A DNA stretch of 64,000 bases from Microvelia longipes (lineage: Eukaryota > Arthropoda > Insecta > Hemiptera > Veliidae): assembly GCA_018340805.1 (NCBI GenBank), contig JACMZG010001911.1, forward strand, positions 34,393,603-34,457,602, given 5' to 3'. The notes under the pieces were generated by a model. The model was not told the origin of the DNA. It did no database searches and worked only from the letters and a program-made list of their open reading frames with translations. Below, piece after piece: positions 44,500-55,947 of the stretch. A program made the position numbers and the translations under genes. Each line of letters begins with the position of its first letter. Position 1 is the first letter of the stretch.

Positions 44500-45558
44500 A
44501 ATGAAAATTTGTAACTACTAAAAATATATTTATGTAAATAAAATAATTAAACCCTGTACTTAACTTGTATTATTAACCTTAAAACCTAAAATGCAGTAAC
44601 CTACATATAACAAATGAAAGTGATTAATTTGTTTGAATGAGTGAGTGAGTAAGAAGTATGTAGAGTGCTATGTAGTTGTGGTGCTTGAGCCCTCTCACCC
44701 CTGCCACCCAAATAGTGTGTACATACAGCCCTTAGTTATTTGTAACCATCCCATAAAAGCGTATGTACTCTAAATGAGTGTTGTGGGAGGACTTAAAGGA
44801 CTTGGCTAAGAAGTCAATCTGCTTAGATTGACTACTTTCAGGGGTAGTAAACTACAGGTGTCACATGGCAGTAGAAGAATTATACAATAATTAGACTAAA
44901 GACATCTGATCATAAGTGACTGGGGGTAGGGGTATTATTAATAAAATCTTAATTAAGAGGGGGGGGGGGTGTAGTCATTATAAGATGATCCGTATCATAA
45001 TTGGGATATTGTGAAACTTTCATGAATTCTAGCAAAAGGCACCCGAAGAAAGGATATTCTACCCTCCTCGTATAAGGTCGCACTTTGACAGCTTTCATAG
45101 TATCTTATCGTATTTGCTACTCTAATCAAATAAATCACGTCTAAAAAGTGAGGTTTTGATGAACCTGAAGGATTATGGTTTTTAACGAAAAACTATGTCC
45201 ATAAGTAGGAATAAGAACCTAAAAAGAAATCTGCTGAAGAAGTTATTTACAGCTAGTATGCATTTTAGAGGGCATGGTCTAGAGAAAGGAGAGGGGAGAG
45301 GGTATTCGAATTTTGAGAAATTCTCCTAATCCATAAAATCTTGCAAAAGTATGGAAAGAGGTGTACATTTGCAGAAAATCTAAATTTCCTTAACCCATAT
45401 GCTAGAAAGGGTTTGAGAAAGATAGAGTGAAGTTTGATAAATTTAACGAATTTATGTTAACTGACCAAAAGGTTCGGTACTCAAGTTGTAATAAAATGAG
45501 GGGGCGTGGCCTAGGGGGAGGAGTGGGGGGCCTCCAGACACCTGCTATACCTACTAAC
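44500..45558. other. PolB element right non-coding terminus
   Basis: About 1 kb without coding potential, mirrored at 33129-34288 by a copy rich in single-base differences. It holds the poly(A) signal AATAAA, a G10 run (44960-44969) mirrored by C10 at about 33720, and the outer terminal GGGGCGTGGCCTAGGGGGAGG. Confidence 0.75.
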
Positions 45559-45566
45559 AGCTATAT
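45559..45566. repeat. candidate target-site duplication, right (AGCTATAT)
   Basis: Partner of 33112-33119. Confidence 0.4.
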
Positions 45567-45589
45567 CATAAAAATAACGTAAATAAAGA

Positions 45590-45736
45590 AAATTCACTAG
45601 AAACATGGCAAAGTGCCATGTAAAAATAAATACTAAAACAATAGTGTAGACTTGAAGGGGTCATAGCCTAAAACTCACAGGCCCGCGTAGCTGGCCTGTT
45701 TTGAGGTTTGGGCTACGGGCCGATGGCCCATTTATT
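45590..45736 (+). repeat. BE hairpin tail without head
   Basis: AAATTCACTAGA, the perfect hairpin ACATGGCA-AAG-TGCCATGT (45603-45621, same as 22335), CAGGCCCGCGTAGCTGGCCTG (45679-45699) and GGGCTACGGGCCGATGGCCCA with a T-rich end. Immediately outside the PolB element. Confidence 0.75.
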
Positions 45737-46693
45737 TTAATTTGTTGTGTTTATTTAATTAGCTTGGCCACTACATGTGGTCTGTATTATGCATATTTTA
45801 ATCTGATGCTATTCTATGAATTCAAGTGGATTTTACTTGATTTCCTTTAAACAAGTATAAAGGTTTAACCAATCTATAACAAACAAAAAATGGATTTTAA
45901 TCAAGGAAGCAGTTATTCGAAAGTAAATTCGCTAAGCTTGAAAATAATCATTCGAAACATAAAAACCATATTTTTTCTCATAATTTTTTCCCAGTACATA
46001 TAAAATTTGGGACATATGGCATATGGAAACAACGTCACAACGTCAAAAGAATAATAACTTTGTAAAGTAGTACGACTTCTAAAATTAGCAAAAACTCTTT
46101 GCCATCTTTAAAAAAAGGCAAAAGGTTAATTATCTCTCGGCTTAAAAAAACCTCTATTATATCTGTTGCTACTACCAATTTTACGAGTCAAAAATAATTA
46201 TTATTTTTTCTAACGACAGCAGAAAAAATATGAAATGGAAACTCTGATGCATCTTAATTTACGAGAAATGTAAGATTATGATTCAGCTAAATCCAATTTC
46301 AAATTGTTGTCCTTTTTAAGAAAAATATCAATAGACATACATGAAGAGAGGCCTTTTATTTATGACGTGAAGTATGAAAGATATGAAAAGTAAGTAGAAC
46401 CCAAGTATTATCGACCTCAAGCACTAATAGTCTAATTATAAGAATTATAATACTTATCCCTTTATCTAGCCTTTTCCAGAGTACTTTTCACTACTGTTAT
46501 CTTTTATCTTATCATAATCTTTATCTCCTCTCATAACACTTAATTAAAATATGGTAATCAAAAGTAGTCAATTCAAATGTACTTTATATTCAAATAATTT
46601 AAAGTAAATTTTTACCTTAACCTAAGGTTAGATTAAGGTTTTTCTTAATGATGAGCATTTTATCCAATATAATTGTGAACAATATATTGTGTC

Positions 46694-46725
46694 AACTATC
46701 CATGTTTTGCAAAACATGGATAGTT
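46694..46725. repeat. perfect 32-bp palindrome
   Basis: AACTATCCATGTTTTG followed directly by its reverse complement, no spacer. Confidence 0.95.
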
Positions 46726-46988
46726 ATAATTTTATAACTATTTTCTTCATTGTGAAATGACAGTAAAGTTTTATTTTTGCCCAGCATAAAAAAATAATAC
46801 CATTGGGTGTGGAAATGTTGGGTGAATCTTTAATGTTAAGTTAAATGAGGAATTTTGTGATGCAATTTTTTATTGTCATTACTTAGTGTCAACTTTTATA
46901 TCTTTATTTTTGATGTCCACCCTAAAAATATACGCTTATTATGCACACTTGATACACTTATGAATAACACAGAGATTTAGATTCAATT

Positions 46989-47001
46989 CAAGAATATATA
47001 T

Positions 47002-47048
<47 letters not shown>

Positions 47049-47077
47049 TATATATATATTATATGTGTGTGGTGTGT

Positions 47078-47148
<71 letters not shown>

Positions 47149-47164
47149 TGTGTGTGGTGTGTAT
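46989..47164. repeat. (TA)n then (TG)n microsatellite
   Basis: TA tract with two breaks (46992-47066), then about 95 bp of TG with occasional GTG. His-Thr or Cys-Val frames across it are spurious. Confidence 0.97.
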
Positions 47165-47285
47165 GTATATTCGCAAAACGTATTTTTTGAGGTTAGGGAC
47201 CTTATAGAGGAATTTAGCCGCACTACCGGCTCCGAGTCCCACCATGGCGCCTATACAATCGCCGTTTTTTTTAAAGGAAATGCAA

Positions 47286-47345
47286 CAATTCAATAGCTAG
47301 TTAAAAATTCAACAGCTAGTTAAAAATTCAACAGCTAGTTAACAA
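47286..47345 (+). repeat. tandem repeat, about 20-bp unit x3
   Basis: AATTCAAYAGCTAGTTAAAA repeated three times, the last diverging to AACAATAAG. Confidence 0.95.
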
Positions 47346-50289
47346 TAAGATACAAAAACTACGTATACAGAGAAAATAAATAATAATATTTTACCAATTA
47401 AATAATAAAGTTATTAACTCATAATTCAATTTCAAATTACACGAACTTAACTATAGAGTTAAACTACAAAAGAAAAAAAACTTAATTTAAAGTAAACATA
47501 ATAATGAAGGATAAAAACTAGAACAAAAAAAGACAGCTATAATACAGACAAAAATAATAGGAAGAAAAAATTATAAACAATAAATGAAAGAGTAAAACAA
47601 AGGAAGGGTGAAAAATGTCATCATCCATATTAACTAGACTGGCATCGTTAGTGCCATCATTTGCCATTTGCTGACTTTAAATTATTCTTTATAATTATGA
47701 TAACATCTCTAAGCATCAAGCTTGCGTGACCCTTTGAGTCACTAGGCATTTATATCATGCAAACTCCTTTCACCCCCTCTCTTACTTTAGCCTGGGGATA
47801 TTTTATTTTCTCTGGTGTCGGGTAAAACCTAACCATGTATTATGCAAATTGAATTTGGTTTTTATCACCTTTTTTGGTAACATTAGGATATTATTATAAA
47901 AATTGTAATATTTTTTTTATTTTTCATTTCTGTTTTAGAAAGGTTTAAAAGTGGTTTTTATTTTCCACGTGAAAGTCCGCCCTTAAACAATTTCTATTGT
48001 AAAAAATAACATTTTTAGACCTAATAGTATAGATTATTGAGTATCCAATTTCAACTTAGGAAATCCCATTTTTAACACTACCTTCAGTGAATAATTTATT
48101 AGATGATACAAAAATAGATTCTCATGTAAAATAAATTATATTTGAAAAACGAAAACATTTTTACAATGTTAAATGCAATACTAGACACTCTCAGCATCAT
48201 AGCAAATATATTTCAAATTGTCATACACTTGTAGTAATATTTATGAACGTTTGTAAGGTCCTAATGAGATATATTCACAAAAGTCAATGTTAAGAATTGA
48301 ATCATATGTTTAATAAACTCTCATAAATTGTGAGGATGAATATTTCAGATAATGGCCTTTGCTGTGTAATAATAATAAATATAGCATAATAATAATACAC
48401 GTTTAGAGCTGTGGGCCTCTTCATGCAGGGATAACCCTGCGGGAACCACATGGCGAAATGATGCCTAATTGCAACCAATAATCTTAAGTACAAATCGTTG
48501 ACAATGATATGTGTTCGAACAAATTATATTAAAATAAACACAAACTGATAATCTAACTAGACCTGGGGTACCCAGACCACTGTCAAAGATTTTACGATCT
48601 TAACCTTCTAGGCGGCCATCTATATCGTGTTCGTTATGATAAGTGTATGCACAATAATCATTGTAATAATTATTATAAATATCACAAATCAATAATTAAT
48701 TATTTCTTTTTACTTTATATTTATTTTTATTTTATTTATATTTATTTATTTTTATTTTTTTTGTATTTGCACCGTAAAGTGTTCCTTTTGTTAATGTTTA
48801 TAGTTATGCAAGATGAACAAAATATAAGAACTTCCTATTATTATACTCAGCCACATATACAAGTATAAATACTTAAATGGATTCACTGATCACTCTCATC
48901 TGTATCTTCAGGTTCCAAAATATCTTACAAGACTAGTATAGGATTATAAGTCATCGATCACCCATCCAATGGCGATTATGCAAAATTCAACTTAACTTAT
49001 GTGATATAATAAGTATATGTAATAACGCTAAGACAAGAAAGTAGCAATTTTATATTTTATCGTGAGCATAGGACGACCAAAACATAATTATATTCTGAAT
49101 AAAATAAACACTACATTATTTCGACATGATCCGACTTGACATAGGCTGTGTTCACAATTTAGTCTATCTAAATGTTTCTTTATTTATTTAGTCTCTAACG
49201 TTTACATTTGTTTACGTTCCCAATAAACGTGTATTTATTTGTCATGTAAAGTTCTAAAGCAACTCTGTTACTTTATATCTGTTCGGAACAGATCTAAAAA
49301 GTTTACTTCAAAATTGTATAAATCTAATTGCCTATAGAAAGTTTACTACATCGACTAATTTCCTAAATATTCATAGTATTCATTCCCTAAATTTCTTCTA
49401 CAATAGAAAATAGTTACGCAATTCAAAGGTATTTATCATTAAGGTAAATAATTGTCCTAATGCATTGTTCCATGGCAATCGGATTAAATGGTTTAGAAAG
49501 GGTCATTTTGTTATCTGAATAGCCCTATTACGGCATCCCCTCTACTCGGTTTCCATTAATTTCTATAAGTTATAACGAATTTTAATCAAGTCTCAATAAA
49601 TCATACCTAATCATAATTATTTAACCCAAGTTTCAATAATTACAAAGGTAATTAGGAATATCTAAAATCTGTGTAGGAGTAGAATGAATAAATGGCTCTA
49701 CAAAAAGAAAAATAAAAAATAAATAAATAAAAAGTAAGGGACTGATCATCATCTAACTGATACAGTAACAAAAATTTTCACAATTTTTATAAAACAATGT
49801 TAACTATATATTGGGAGAAAAAAAGCTAAATGAAATTCTTTATTTTAAAAAATAATTTATACACTGTACTATTTTGATAACCTAACTTATAAGTAGAGAG
49901 AAACATTTAAATGGCAAAATAATAGCAAAGAAATCAAATTTAACTTTCTCATCAAATGATGACGACCTAAAGAAAAAAAAAATAGGGCATGTAAGGACGC
50001 ATACGCATTGAGTTCGTAAAACTAATACACTCTAAATTAAATAAGATACATATGACATGTTTAGAGAGGACAGACTATAATGTATTTGATTATGTAATTG
50101 GTAAATAAATTATATTCTTTTTATAATTTAACCCGCCGTGATTAGGCGGGTTACCACAGAATTGTTTCTTAAAATATATCGAAACAGATACGCGCACCAA
50201 GAGCTCTTTGGATTCATTTTGCTTGACCTCAAAATGAGGAAATCGCCTAATTCAGTCTTTCTTAGCATTAATATTAGTTCGCATTCACT

Positions 50290-50828
50290 CTTAGAATAAT
50301 ACTATATATAGAAGGAGCACAGGACCGTAAACACAATGTAATTCCACTGATAACACGAAAGCCGGTTGACTGGTGCAACTAAGTAATGCTGCCAACCTGA
50401 CAACAAAACATTTTTTTAAATATTTGTCATAAATATCTATTAATGAAGAAAGATCGTAAAGAACAAATATAATAACTTAAAACACCTGCTGAGTATTTAA
50501 TAAAACTGGTCTTAGATGGCAAAAGGGTGGCGGAATACGACAATCTACATTTAGTTGACGAGGACTAATTTGTATATAATTTTAATAAATACGTTAAACT
50601 ACAATTTAAAATGCTTAAAATATTGTAATGCACCGATATTTATATTAGTATTTTATAAGTAATCAATCATTAATTAATAATAGAACATAATAATTCAGCA
50701 ACCGGAAGTATTGCCAACTTTTTTTTGAAAATTGTATATTGTTAGGGTGGCAGCATTACATAGCTGCACCAGTAAACCGCCTTTCGTGTTATCAGTAGTG
50801 CTCCTTCTATATATAGTATTATTCTAAG
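50290..50828. mobile_element. long-TIR MITE (family F), copy 2, with 8-bp TSD
   Basis: Starts CTTAGAATAATACTATATAT, then AGAAGGAGCACAGGACCG, and ends with the reverse complement. TIRs run about 110 bp (CACTGATAACACGAAAGCCGG against CCGCCTTTCGTGTTATCAGT; TGCTGCCAACC against GGGTGGCAGCA). Target duplication CATTCACT at 50282-50289 and 50829-50836 is exact. An 8-bp TSD fits hAT-like or a few other superfamilies; the terminal CTTAG is not the usual hAT end, so the superfamily is open. Interior matches 16300-16620. Confidence 0.9.
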
Positions 50829-50836
50829 CATTCACT

Positions 50837-51312
50837 GCTTGTAGATTGACATTATTTTAACTTGGTTTTTTATCTTTTTTATTTATTTATTCCTTTTTTT
50901 ACTTCAAACTGATTAAACCCAGTCATCTAGTTTAGTTTTTAATTAGTTATACTATGTTATATAATGTCAGTGTTAAAGTAATCTTGTTAAATTATAGTTC
51001 TTTAATTTAATTTTCCTCAGCTCTCGCTTTACCTAGTCATAACTGTATATTAAGTAGGTATTTTTAACTCATTGTCATTATAAATTACGCTTAGGTCTTC
51101 TGTCTGCGTCCACTACTCTGTCCTTTAGCGTTTCCTGCTACTATCCTATCTCCTCCTTTTATATCTTATAAATCCTTTATAGAGACACATTTTTATACAT
51201 TTGTTCTTTAAATTTAGTTATATCTCATTTTTTAAGTTATTGTGTTATTGAATTGTACCTTATTATGGAATTTATGCTTAACATGGTGTAAAATTAAATA
51301 AATAAATAAATA
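50837..51312 (+). other. possible retroposon 3' end with (AAAT)n tail
   Basis: T-rich non-coding DNA ending CATGGTGTAAAATTAAATAA followed by ATAAATAAATAAATAA at 51293-51312. Such tails are common in non-LTR elements, but no coding remnant supports it. Confidence 0.3.
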
Positions 51313-51329
51313 ATTTATACATCAGTACG

Positions 51330-51455
51330 TTTTTGAATTCACTTCGCTTGTTATCTGACAGTTAAGCATTCGTTTTATTTCTAGTGGTGAGACAACCAGG
51401 TACTGACCACGCCCAATGCTGCTTAACATTAGTGATCTAACAAAAACAATAAATA
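51330..51455 (-). repeat. 5S-SINE fragment with 5S-like head
   Basis: GAATTCACTTCGCTTGTTATCTG, TAGTGGTGAGACAACCAGGTACTGACCACGCCCAATGCTGCTTAAC. On the minus strand the latter is the 5S-like GTTAAGCAGCATTGGGCGTGG, then TCAGTACCTGG segment. Confidence 0.75.
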
Positions 51456-51564
51456 AATAAAAATCGTTTATTTATATCTAAATAGATATACAAGTCGTAA
51501 TAAAATAATATTTTGTACACTTACCCATTCTATTAAGGGCTGGGGTCATAAAAATGTTTGAAAT

Positions 51565-51655
51565 GGATAATTCAGTTAAAATCTCGGTTTCAGATTTTTA
51601 GTGGACACACGTTCCTTTTCTTACATACCTACGGTATAAATAAGGAAATGTAAAA
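51565..51655 (-). repeat. family A terminal block
   Basis: AATTCAGTTAAAATCTCGGTTTC, TGGACACACGTTCC, TACGGTATAAATAAGGAAATG: matches 53000-53085. Confidence 0.65.
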
Positions 51656-52384
51656 CAGACTATCAATAAATATCATTAAAAATAATTATACGCTTATTTA
51701 GATCTTTTCAAAATTCAATTATTTGTGAATGAATTCCTAAAATCACAATTTAAAATTAATTTCAATATTATATAATTTCAAACATAATTTCACATAGACC
51801 TTGAATAGGGAGAAAAGAATATAAAATTAATTACTGGATACAGGTGGATCGACACGACAAAGTGAAATTAGAGATGGAGTTCTAACTCAATCCGATCTAG
51901 TAATTGAAATTATTTTCCATAACATATATCTCTTTTTCTCTCAATATCTCTCAAATACAATTTTATCTCTTTCCTAGTCTTATGCCCTCTATTTATATCA
52001 AAACCGACTCTTTTAATACTTCAATTTAATTCCAAACCAAAATCTAATAAAGAGAAAATAAATTCAACCAATCAATATTCAATGCGTTTGTGCCGTATTA
52101 AATTATTTATTTTTGTAATTTTAAAACCTGTTAGAGTAAAATTAAATTAATTTTTTATACCAATCTAAAAATTTATTTTCATAAGCAAGCGAAAAAAGTG
52201 TGACAAAAAGTAATTAATTAATATAATAAACAAATCTAGATGAGATAGTAAGTTATAAGTAGCTGTTCATTATATTACTAATTTATTTACTTACATATCT
52301 GAGATAAATTATTCCAGTGGCTCACTTATAAATGAAAACTTTCAAGCAATATTCAAACAATTTAAATCAGACGATACAACAATA

Positions 52385-52625
52385 TATAGGGAGAGTGACT
52401 AGTAAGCGGGAGCGGGAATGGACAGGTTATGTAGTCAGTACGGAGGATAGGCGATGGACCAAGCAACTGATACTCTCAGGTATCCAAGAGAAGTTGTGAG
52501 AGGAAAAGAGATGAGAAGGATATGTGGACAAAAAAATTGGTACAGAACAGTATGGGATAGAAGGGAGTCGGCTAGGATGGGAGAAGTATGCAGTGATGTA
52601 TGGCTTTATAATGAGTAATATCGCT
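52385..52625 (+). pseudogene. non-LTR retrotransposon ORF2 C-terminal remnant
   Basis: Two frames read EWTGYVV then EDRRWTKQLI, and, after a shift, YPREVVRGKEMRRICGQ, NWYRTVWDRRESARMGE and a stop. The order W-GH-R--D-RWTK, RP-RG-P-RRW-DD, W-R-A-DR--W is the usual C-terminal tail after the reverse transcriptase of RTE-like and related LINEs. The catalytic RT part is absent (5' truncation). A short A-rich tail follows (52640-52670). Confidence 0.6.
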
Positions 52626-52669
52626 ATACTATAAAATTAAAAAAAATATTTATAATAAAATAAAAAAAA

Positions 52670-53085
52670 ATCAGGTACGAGGTACCTCGAAACATTTCCT
52701 CATCACATCGGAAAACAGTATAGGGCGGGGTAGTTACGCTCATCCTCCCAGCTTCGGATAAGCCTCATGTGTGCTACTTCTCAATTCGATCGCATAATTT
52801 TTTCGTGTTTTATGATTTTTAGAAATTTTTGCTGATTCATTATTGCGGGTTAATGACGTCATAAAAAATATTTTTCGAATAGTACAACTACAGCGGTAGA
52901 TTGATTTTTGTACGAAGTTTTAACTCTCTATCATTAATACACTGGACGCTACGACGATAACATATACACACACACACATACAAATTTGAAACAGGTAATT
53001 CCAGTTTCATCCCGGTTTCGGATTTTTTTTGCAAACACAATACTTTTCCTTTATACCTGCGGTATAAATAAAGAAAAGTAAGCAA
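52670..53085 (-). repeat. 5S-SINE tail plus full family A repeat
   Basis: 52670-52760: ATCAGGTACGAGGTACC, CATTTCCTCATCACATCGG, GTTACGCTCATCC. 52795-53085: CGTGTTTTATGATTTTTAG, TGCGGGTTAATGACGTCATA, TACAACTACAGCGGTAG, AATACACTGGACGCTAC, CCCGGTTTCGGATTTTTTTTG, ACCTGCGGTATAAATAAAG. The cleanest family A copy and the reference for the others. The core TGACGTCA is a CRE-type palindrome. Confidence 0.75.
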
Positions 53086-53256
53086 TAAAATAAAACGAAG
53101 TAAAATTAGGGTTAGTAAAATAAAACACTTAGGGTATATAGGTCATATTTAATTATAAATAGTAAATGTTGATACTAAATAATATTGATTAAATTTTATA
53201 TTTTATAAAGCTTAAATGTAATTCAACTGATAAGATAAAATGCTTACCTTCAGCAA

Positions 53257-53290
53257 TTAACTATTTTATTTAATCAAATAAAATAGTTAA
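53257..53290. repeat. 34-bp near-perfect palindrome
   Basis: TTAACTATTTTATTT-AATC-AAATAAAATAGTTAA. Confidence 0.95.
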
Positions 53291-53814
53291 TTATTTTATT
53301 TCTAAAAAAATTTAAGTACAGTACGTAGTGTGTATTTTGTAGTAACCTAAAGGTAACACAGGATGTACATAAATAATATGTGTATGTTATGTTTTTAAAT
53401 TATGTCATAAATATGTGTTAAATCATTATGCATATACCTTATTTTAACACATTGATTTATTATGTATATTGCATGCATAATTATATAAAATTTGTATAAA
53501 ACTGCATGATTATGTAATTAAATGACAAACAAAATTAAATTATTCTTTATTATAATAAATAAGTTATCTTTAAAAATTGATGAGAAATAATAAATCAAAG
53601 GAAAGAAAATAGATGTGTTATAGATAAAAAGAATCATAAATATATAGTATAAAAAACCAGGAAAGGACTAAGTATATTAAAAATAAACATATCAATAAAA
53701 TAAGGCCGATAAAAATATAAAGAATCAATTATTAAAGGTATACCAACCTAATTTGCTTTGTAAATGTTCCACGGCAAAACAACGATTACATGTATAACAT
53801 TCGTATATAAAATA

Positions 53815-54159
53815 CGTACATAAATACGTCATATTTATATTTCAAATAATTTAGAATCGTAAAATTTGATAGCCTAACTTATGAAGCATGCTAATTAGCC
53901 TTATGCAGAATAAGACTTTTCTAAGAAAAAAACCTCCATCTCAAAAAGATCGTAATTCCCATCATGGTGAGTAATTAGTTAAAACTTAAAGATTAAAAGT
54001 AAAATAAAATACATAATGTATGTTAATAGAAAATGTTGAAATTATTGTGCTATTTATTTGCATTATTTTTTAATAATTTATTAAATTAAGTGTTGGAAAA
54101 ATTTGTTTGAATTTTTTGTTGAAAATTTTGTGTTTTATAGAAATGTCTAGGATCAAAAA

Positions 54160-54241
<82 letters not shown>

Positions 54242-54550
54242 ATATATAATATATATATTATATAACATAAATATTTAAATAGATACGTCATATTAATATT
54301 TCAAATACCATAGAATCGTAATGATGTCAGCGCAGTACGATTTTAACTCAAAACAATGTAATTAAGATGATGCAAAAGAAATTTAAATTTACCAAGTAAA
54401 TTGCTGTAAGAAATAGTATCCCTTATCTTGATGAAATGTGATAGCATGACTAAGGAAGCATGCTTATTGGCATAATATAAATTAAGGCATTTCTGAGAAA
54501 AAAATTCCATCTTAGAGACGCCCTTAATTCTTATCAGGATGGTTTTTAAT
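53815..54550 (+). repeat. direct duplication around a TA microsatellite
   Basis: 53818-53985 and 54280-54550 share AATACGTCATATTTATATTTC, AGAATCGTAA, AAGCATGCTAATT/AAGCATGCTTATT, TTTCTAAGAAAAAAACCTCC, ATCATGGTGAGTAATTA/ATCAGGATGGTTTTTAATTA. The second copy has an extra block (54330-54430). The microsatellite at 54165-54262 lies between them. Confidence 0.7.
54165..54262. repeat. (TA)n microsatellite
   Basis: Nearly uninterrupted TA tract. Confidence 0.97.
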
Positions 54551-54597
54551 TAACTCAAAAATATTAAACTAAAGTTAAAACTTAATTTAGAAGAAAT

Positions 54598-54850
54598 AAA
54601 AATCGGGTATGGGGTGGTACCTTAAAACTTTTCCTGATCACATCGGATTCACTACGCTCATTCTCACTACTTTGGACAAGCTCCGCTCGTCCTGAGAAAA
54701 TAAAATTCGCCAAATTTGTACTACAACACGTCTTCGGAGTTGCTTCGCTTGTCCTCAGATAGTAAATACATTCGTTTAATTTCCAGTGGTCACCCATTCG
54801 AGCACTGACCACGTTCGATGCTGCTTAACTTTTATGATCTGACAAAATTT
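54598..54850 (-). mobile_element. 5S rRNA-derived SINE, near full length
   Basis: Tail AATCGGGTATGGGGTGGTACC, then CATCGGATTCACTACGCTCATTC. Hairpins GGACAAGCTCCGCTCGTCC (54674-54692, a GCGGAGC version on the minus strand) and GTTGCTTCGCTTGTCC. The 5S-like head AGTGGTCACCCATTCGAGC then ACTGACCACG and ATGCTGCTTAACTT is the reverse complement of the 5S segment. Confidence 0.85.
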
Positions 54851-54952
54851 ATATATATTCTTGTCATATTGAAACAAAACTTGATGTATACTTATATATT
54901 ACGTATTGGTATACACTTGTACTAAATTTCAACTCAATTAGATTATTACCGA

Positions 54953-55910
54953 GTCCGGTAGCTCAGTGGTAGAGCGCTCGCCTTTCGACCTGGAGGTCGA
55001 GGGTTCAAATCCAGCCGGGGGAGGACCTCAATATGAGGTTATCCCTTGTACCGTACACTCGGGAGGTCTTGAATTCAAGGCCGGCCAACCCAGCCAAGGT
55101 TTTACGTGGTTTCCTTGGCTACTAATACGCAAATGCGGGGTTGGATCTAGTTTCATCTGAGACAAGTCTGGATCCACGTTTCCGTTGTCTCTAGCTCACG
55201 AAAAGTTAATGTTCTGCGGGCTGGGGGAGATGAAGGTCGGAAAGATATACTGAGCCTTTGTATGTCCGAAAACTTAGTCAGTGAAAGTGATAGCGGCGAC
55301 ACGAGTAACGTAAGTGACTAGGAACAAAGTGCTCGGGTCTTGAAGACAGACGTCTCCTAATAGCACTGCGGAGCTTTGACTTTCAGGTCAGGGCTATAGA
55401 ATGAGTTTGTGCACACTGACATCTGGGTGCTAGAGTTCTTTGTCGGGTGGCGCTGAACTGGCCAGAGCGGTGAGCCTAGCTAGAGTCTGGTGTTGCTAGT
55501 GGAACTGATGGGATTGGTGAAACTGGAAGTACGAGGTCAAGTGAGACTAATGTGATCAGAGGAGCTAGTCAGACTAGATGAAACAAGCACACAGTGAACT
55601 AGTAGTCGGCGCTAGCCAGAACGGTGAGCCTAGCCAGAGTCTAGCTGGTCTAGATGAACTAGGCAAACTGTAAACTGTGAACTAGTCGCGGGCACTAGCC
55701 AGAACAGTGAGTTTGGATTGAGTCTGGTTGGGCTGGATGAACTAGACACACTGTAAACCGGTTACATGTGCTGCCATGTACGGAGGGGGTGCTTCCTAGA
55801 TGATTGGATGTGCACAAACTCAGGGGTTAATGTTGAGTGAGATTTGAGTGAGGGGAAAACGCTAAATGACCCTACGGGTTAAAGCGTAAAAAAAAGAAAA
55901 AAAAAATAGA
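54953..55910 (+). mobile_element. long tRNA-derived SINE-like element with A-rich tail
   Basis: The head GTCCGGTAGCTCAGTGGTAG then AGCGCTCGCC has a perfect A box (TAGCTCAGTGG) and a perfect B box (GGTTCAAATCC, about 55002-55012) in tRNA spacing. The T stem and acceptor do not pair cleanly, so it is not an intact tRNA. The body is about 860 bp and GC-richer than its surroundings. It includes an imperfect tandem of about 80 bp (GCGCTAGCCAGAACGGTGAGCC, 55609; GGGCACTAGCCAGAACAGTGAG, 55688; a more diverged copy near 55450). It ends in AAAAAAAGAAAAAAAAAATAG (55888-55908). The frame at 54966-55160 is a tRNA-head shadow. Confidence 0.7.
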
Positions 55911-55947
55911 TTATTTTCTGATTTTTTTTAAAGTATACGTCATTTGA

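Larger units (their letters stand above)
33120..45558. mobile_element. 12.4-kb palindromic PolB element (inverted dimer)
   Basis: Two arms related by inversion: 33129-39666 and 39880-45545 around a 213-bp spacer. Outer ends share GCAGGTNGTCTGGAGGCC, a C-rich run, CCTAGGCCACGC and ACCGAACCTTTTGGTCAG. Inner ends share a 49-bp perfect repeat (GAACCGACAAATCCTACCTA, then CTTCACTGCCTTCATGG). Each arm encodes a small PolB-N-terminus-like protein and a PolB, transcribed outward. No integrase, protease, packaging ATPase or capsid coding sequence is visible, so this is not a complete Polinton/Maverick. PolB-bearing linear genomes with inverted termini include Polintons, bidnaviruses and linear plasmids. 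An integrated inverted dimer of a hairpin-ended element is my inference; an assembly effect is a serious alternative. Confidence 0.75.
45737..50280. other. intergenic, simple repeats only
   Basis: No gene seen. Objects inside: a palindrome at 46694-46725, a TA/TG microsatellite at 46989-47164, a short tandem at 47286-47345, and a weak BE-like GC patch at 48400-48470 (GCAGGGATAACCCTGC hairpin). Confidence 0.5.

Noticed and set aside
33120..45558. Complete Polinton/Maverick or bidnavirus genome
   Set aside because: Only PolB and one small related gene are visible. No integrase, protease, packaging ATPase or capsid frame on either strand.
47063..47296. Cys-Val / His-Thr repeat proteins
   Set aside because: Translations of a TG/CA microsatellite. 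The same applies to Tyr-Ile frames at 21211-21507, 25409-25631 and 54070-54291.
54953..55022. Genuine tRNA gene
   Set aside because: A and B boxes are perfect, but the T stem has mismatches and the acceptor ends do not pair cleanly. A long body and A-rich tail follow, so a SINE head is more likely.
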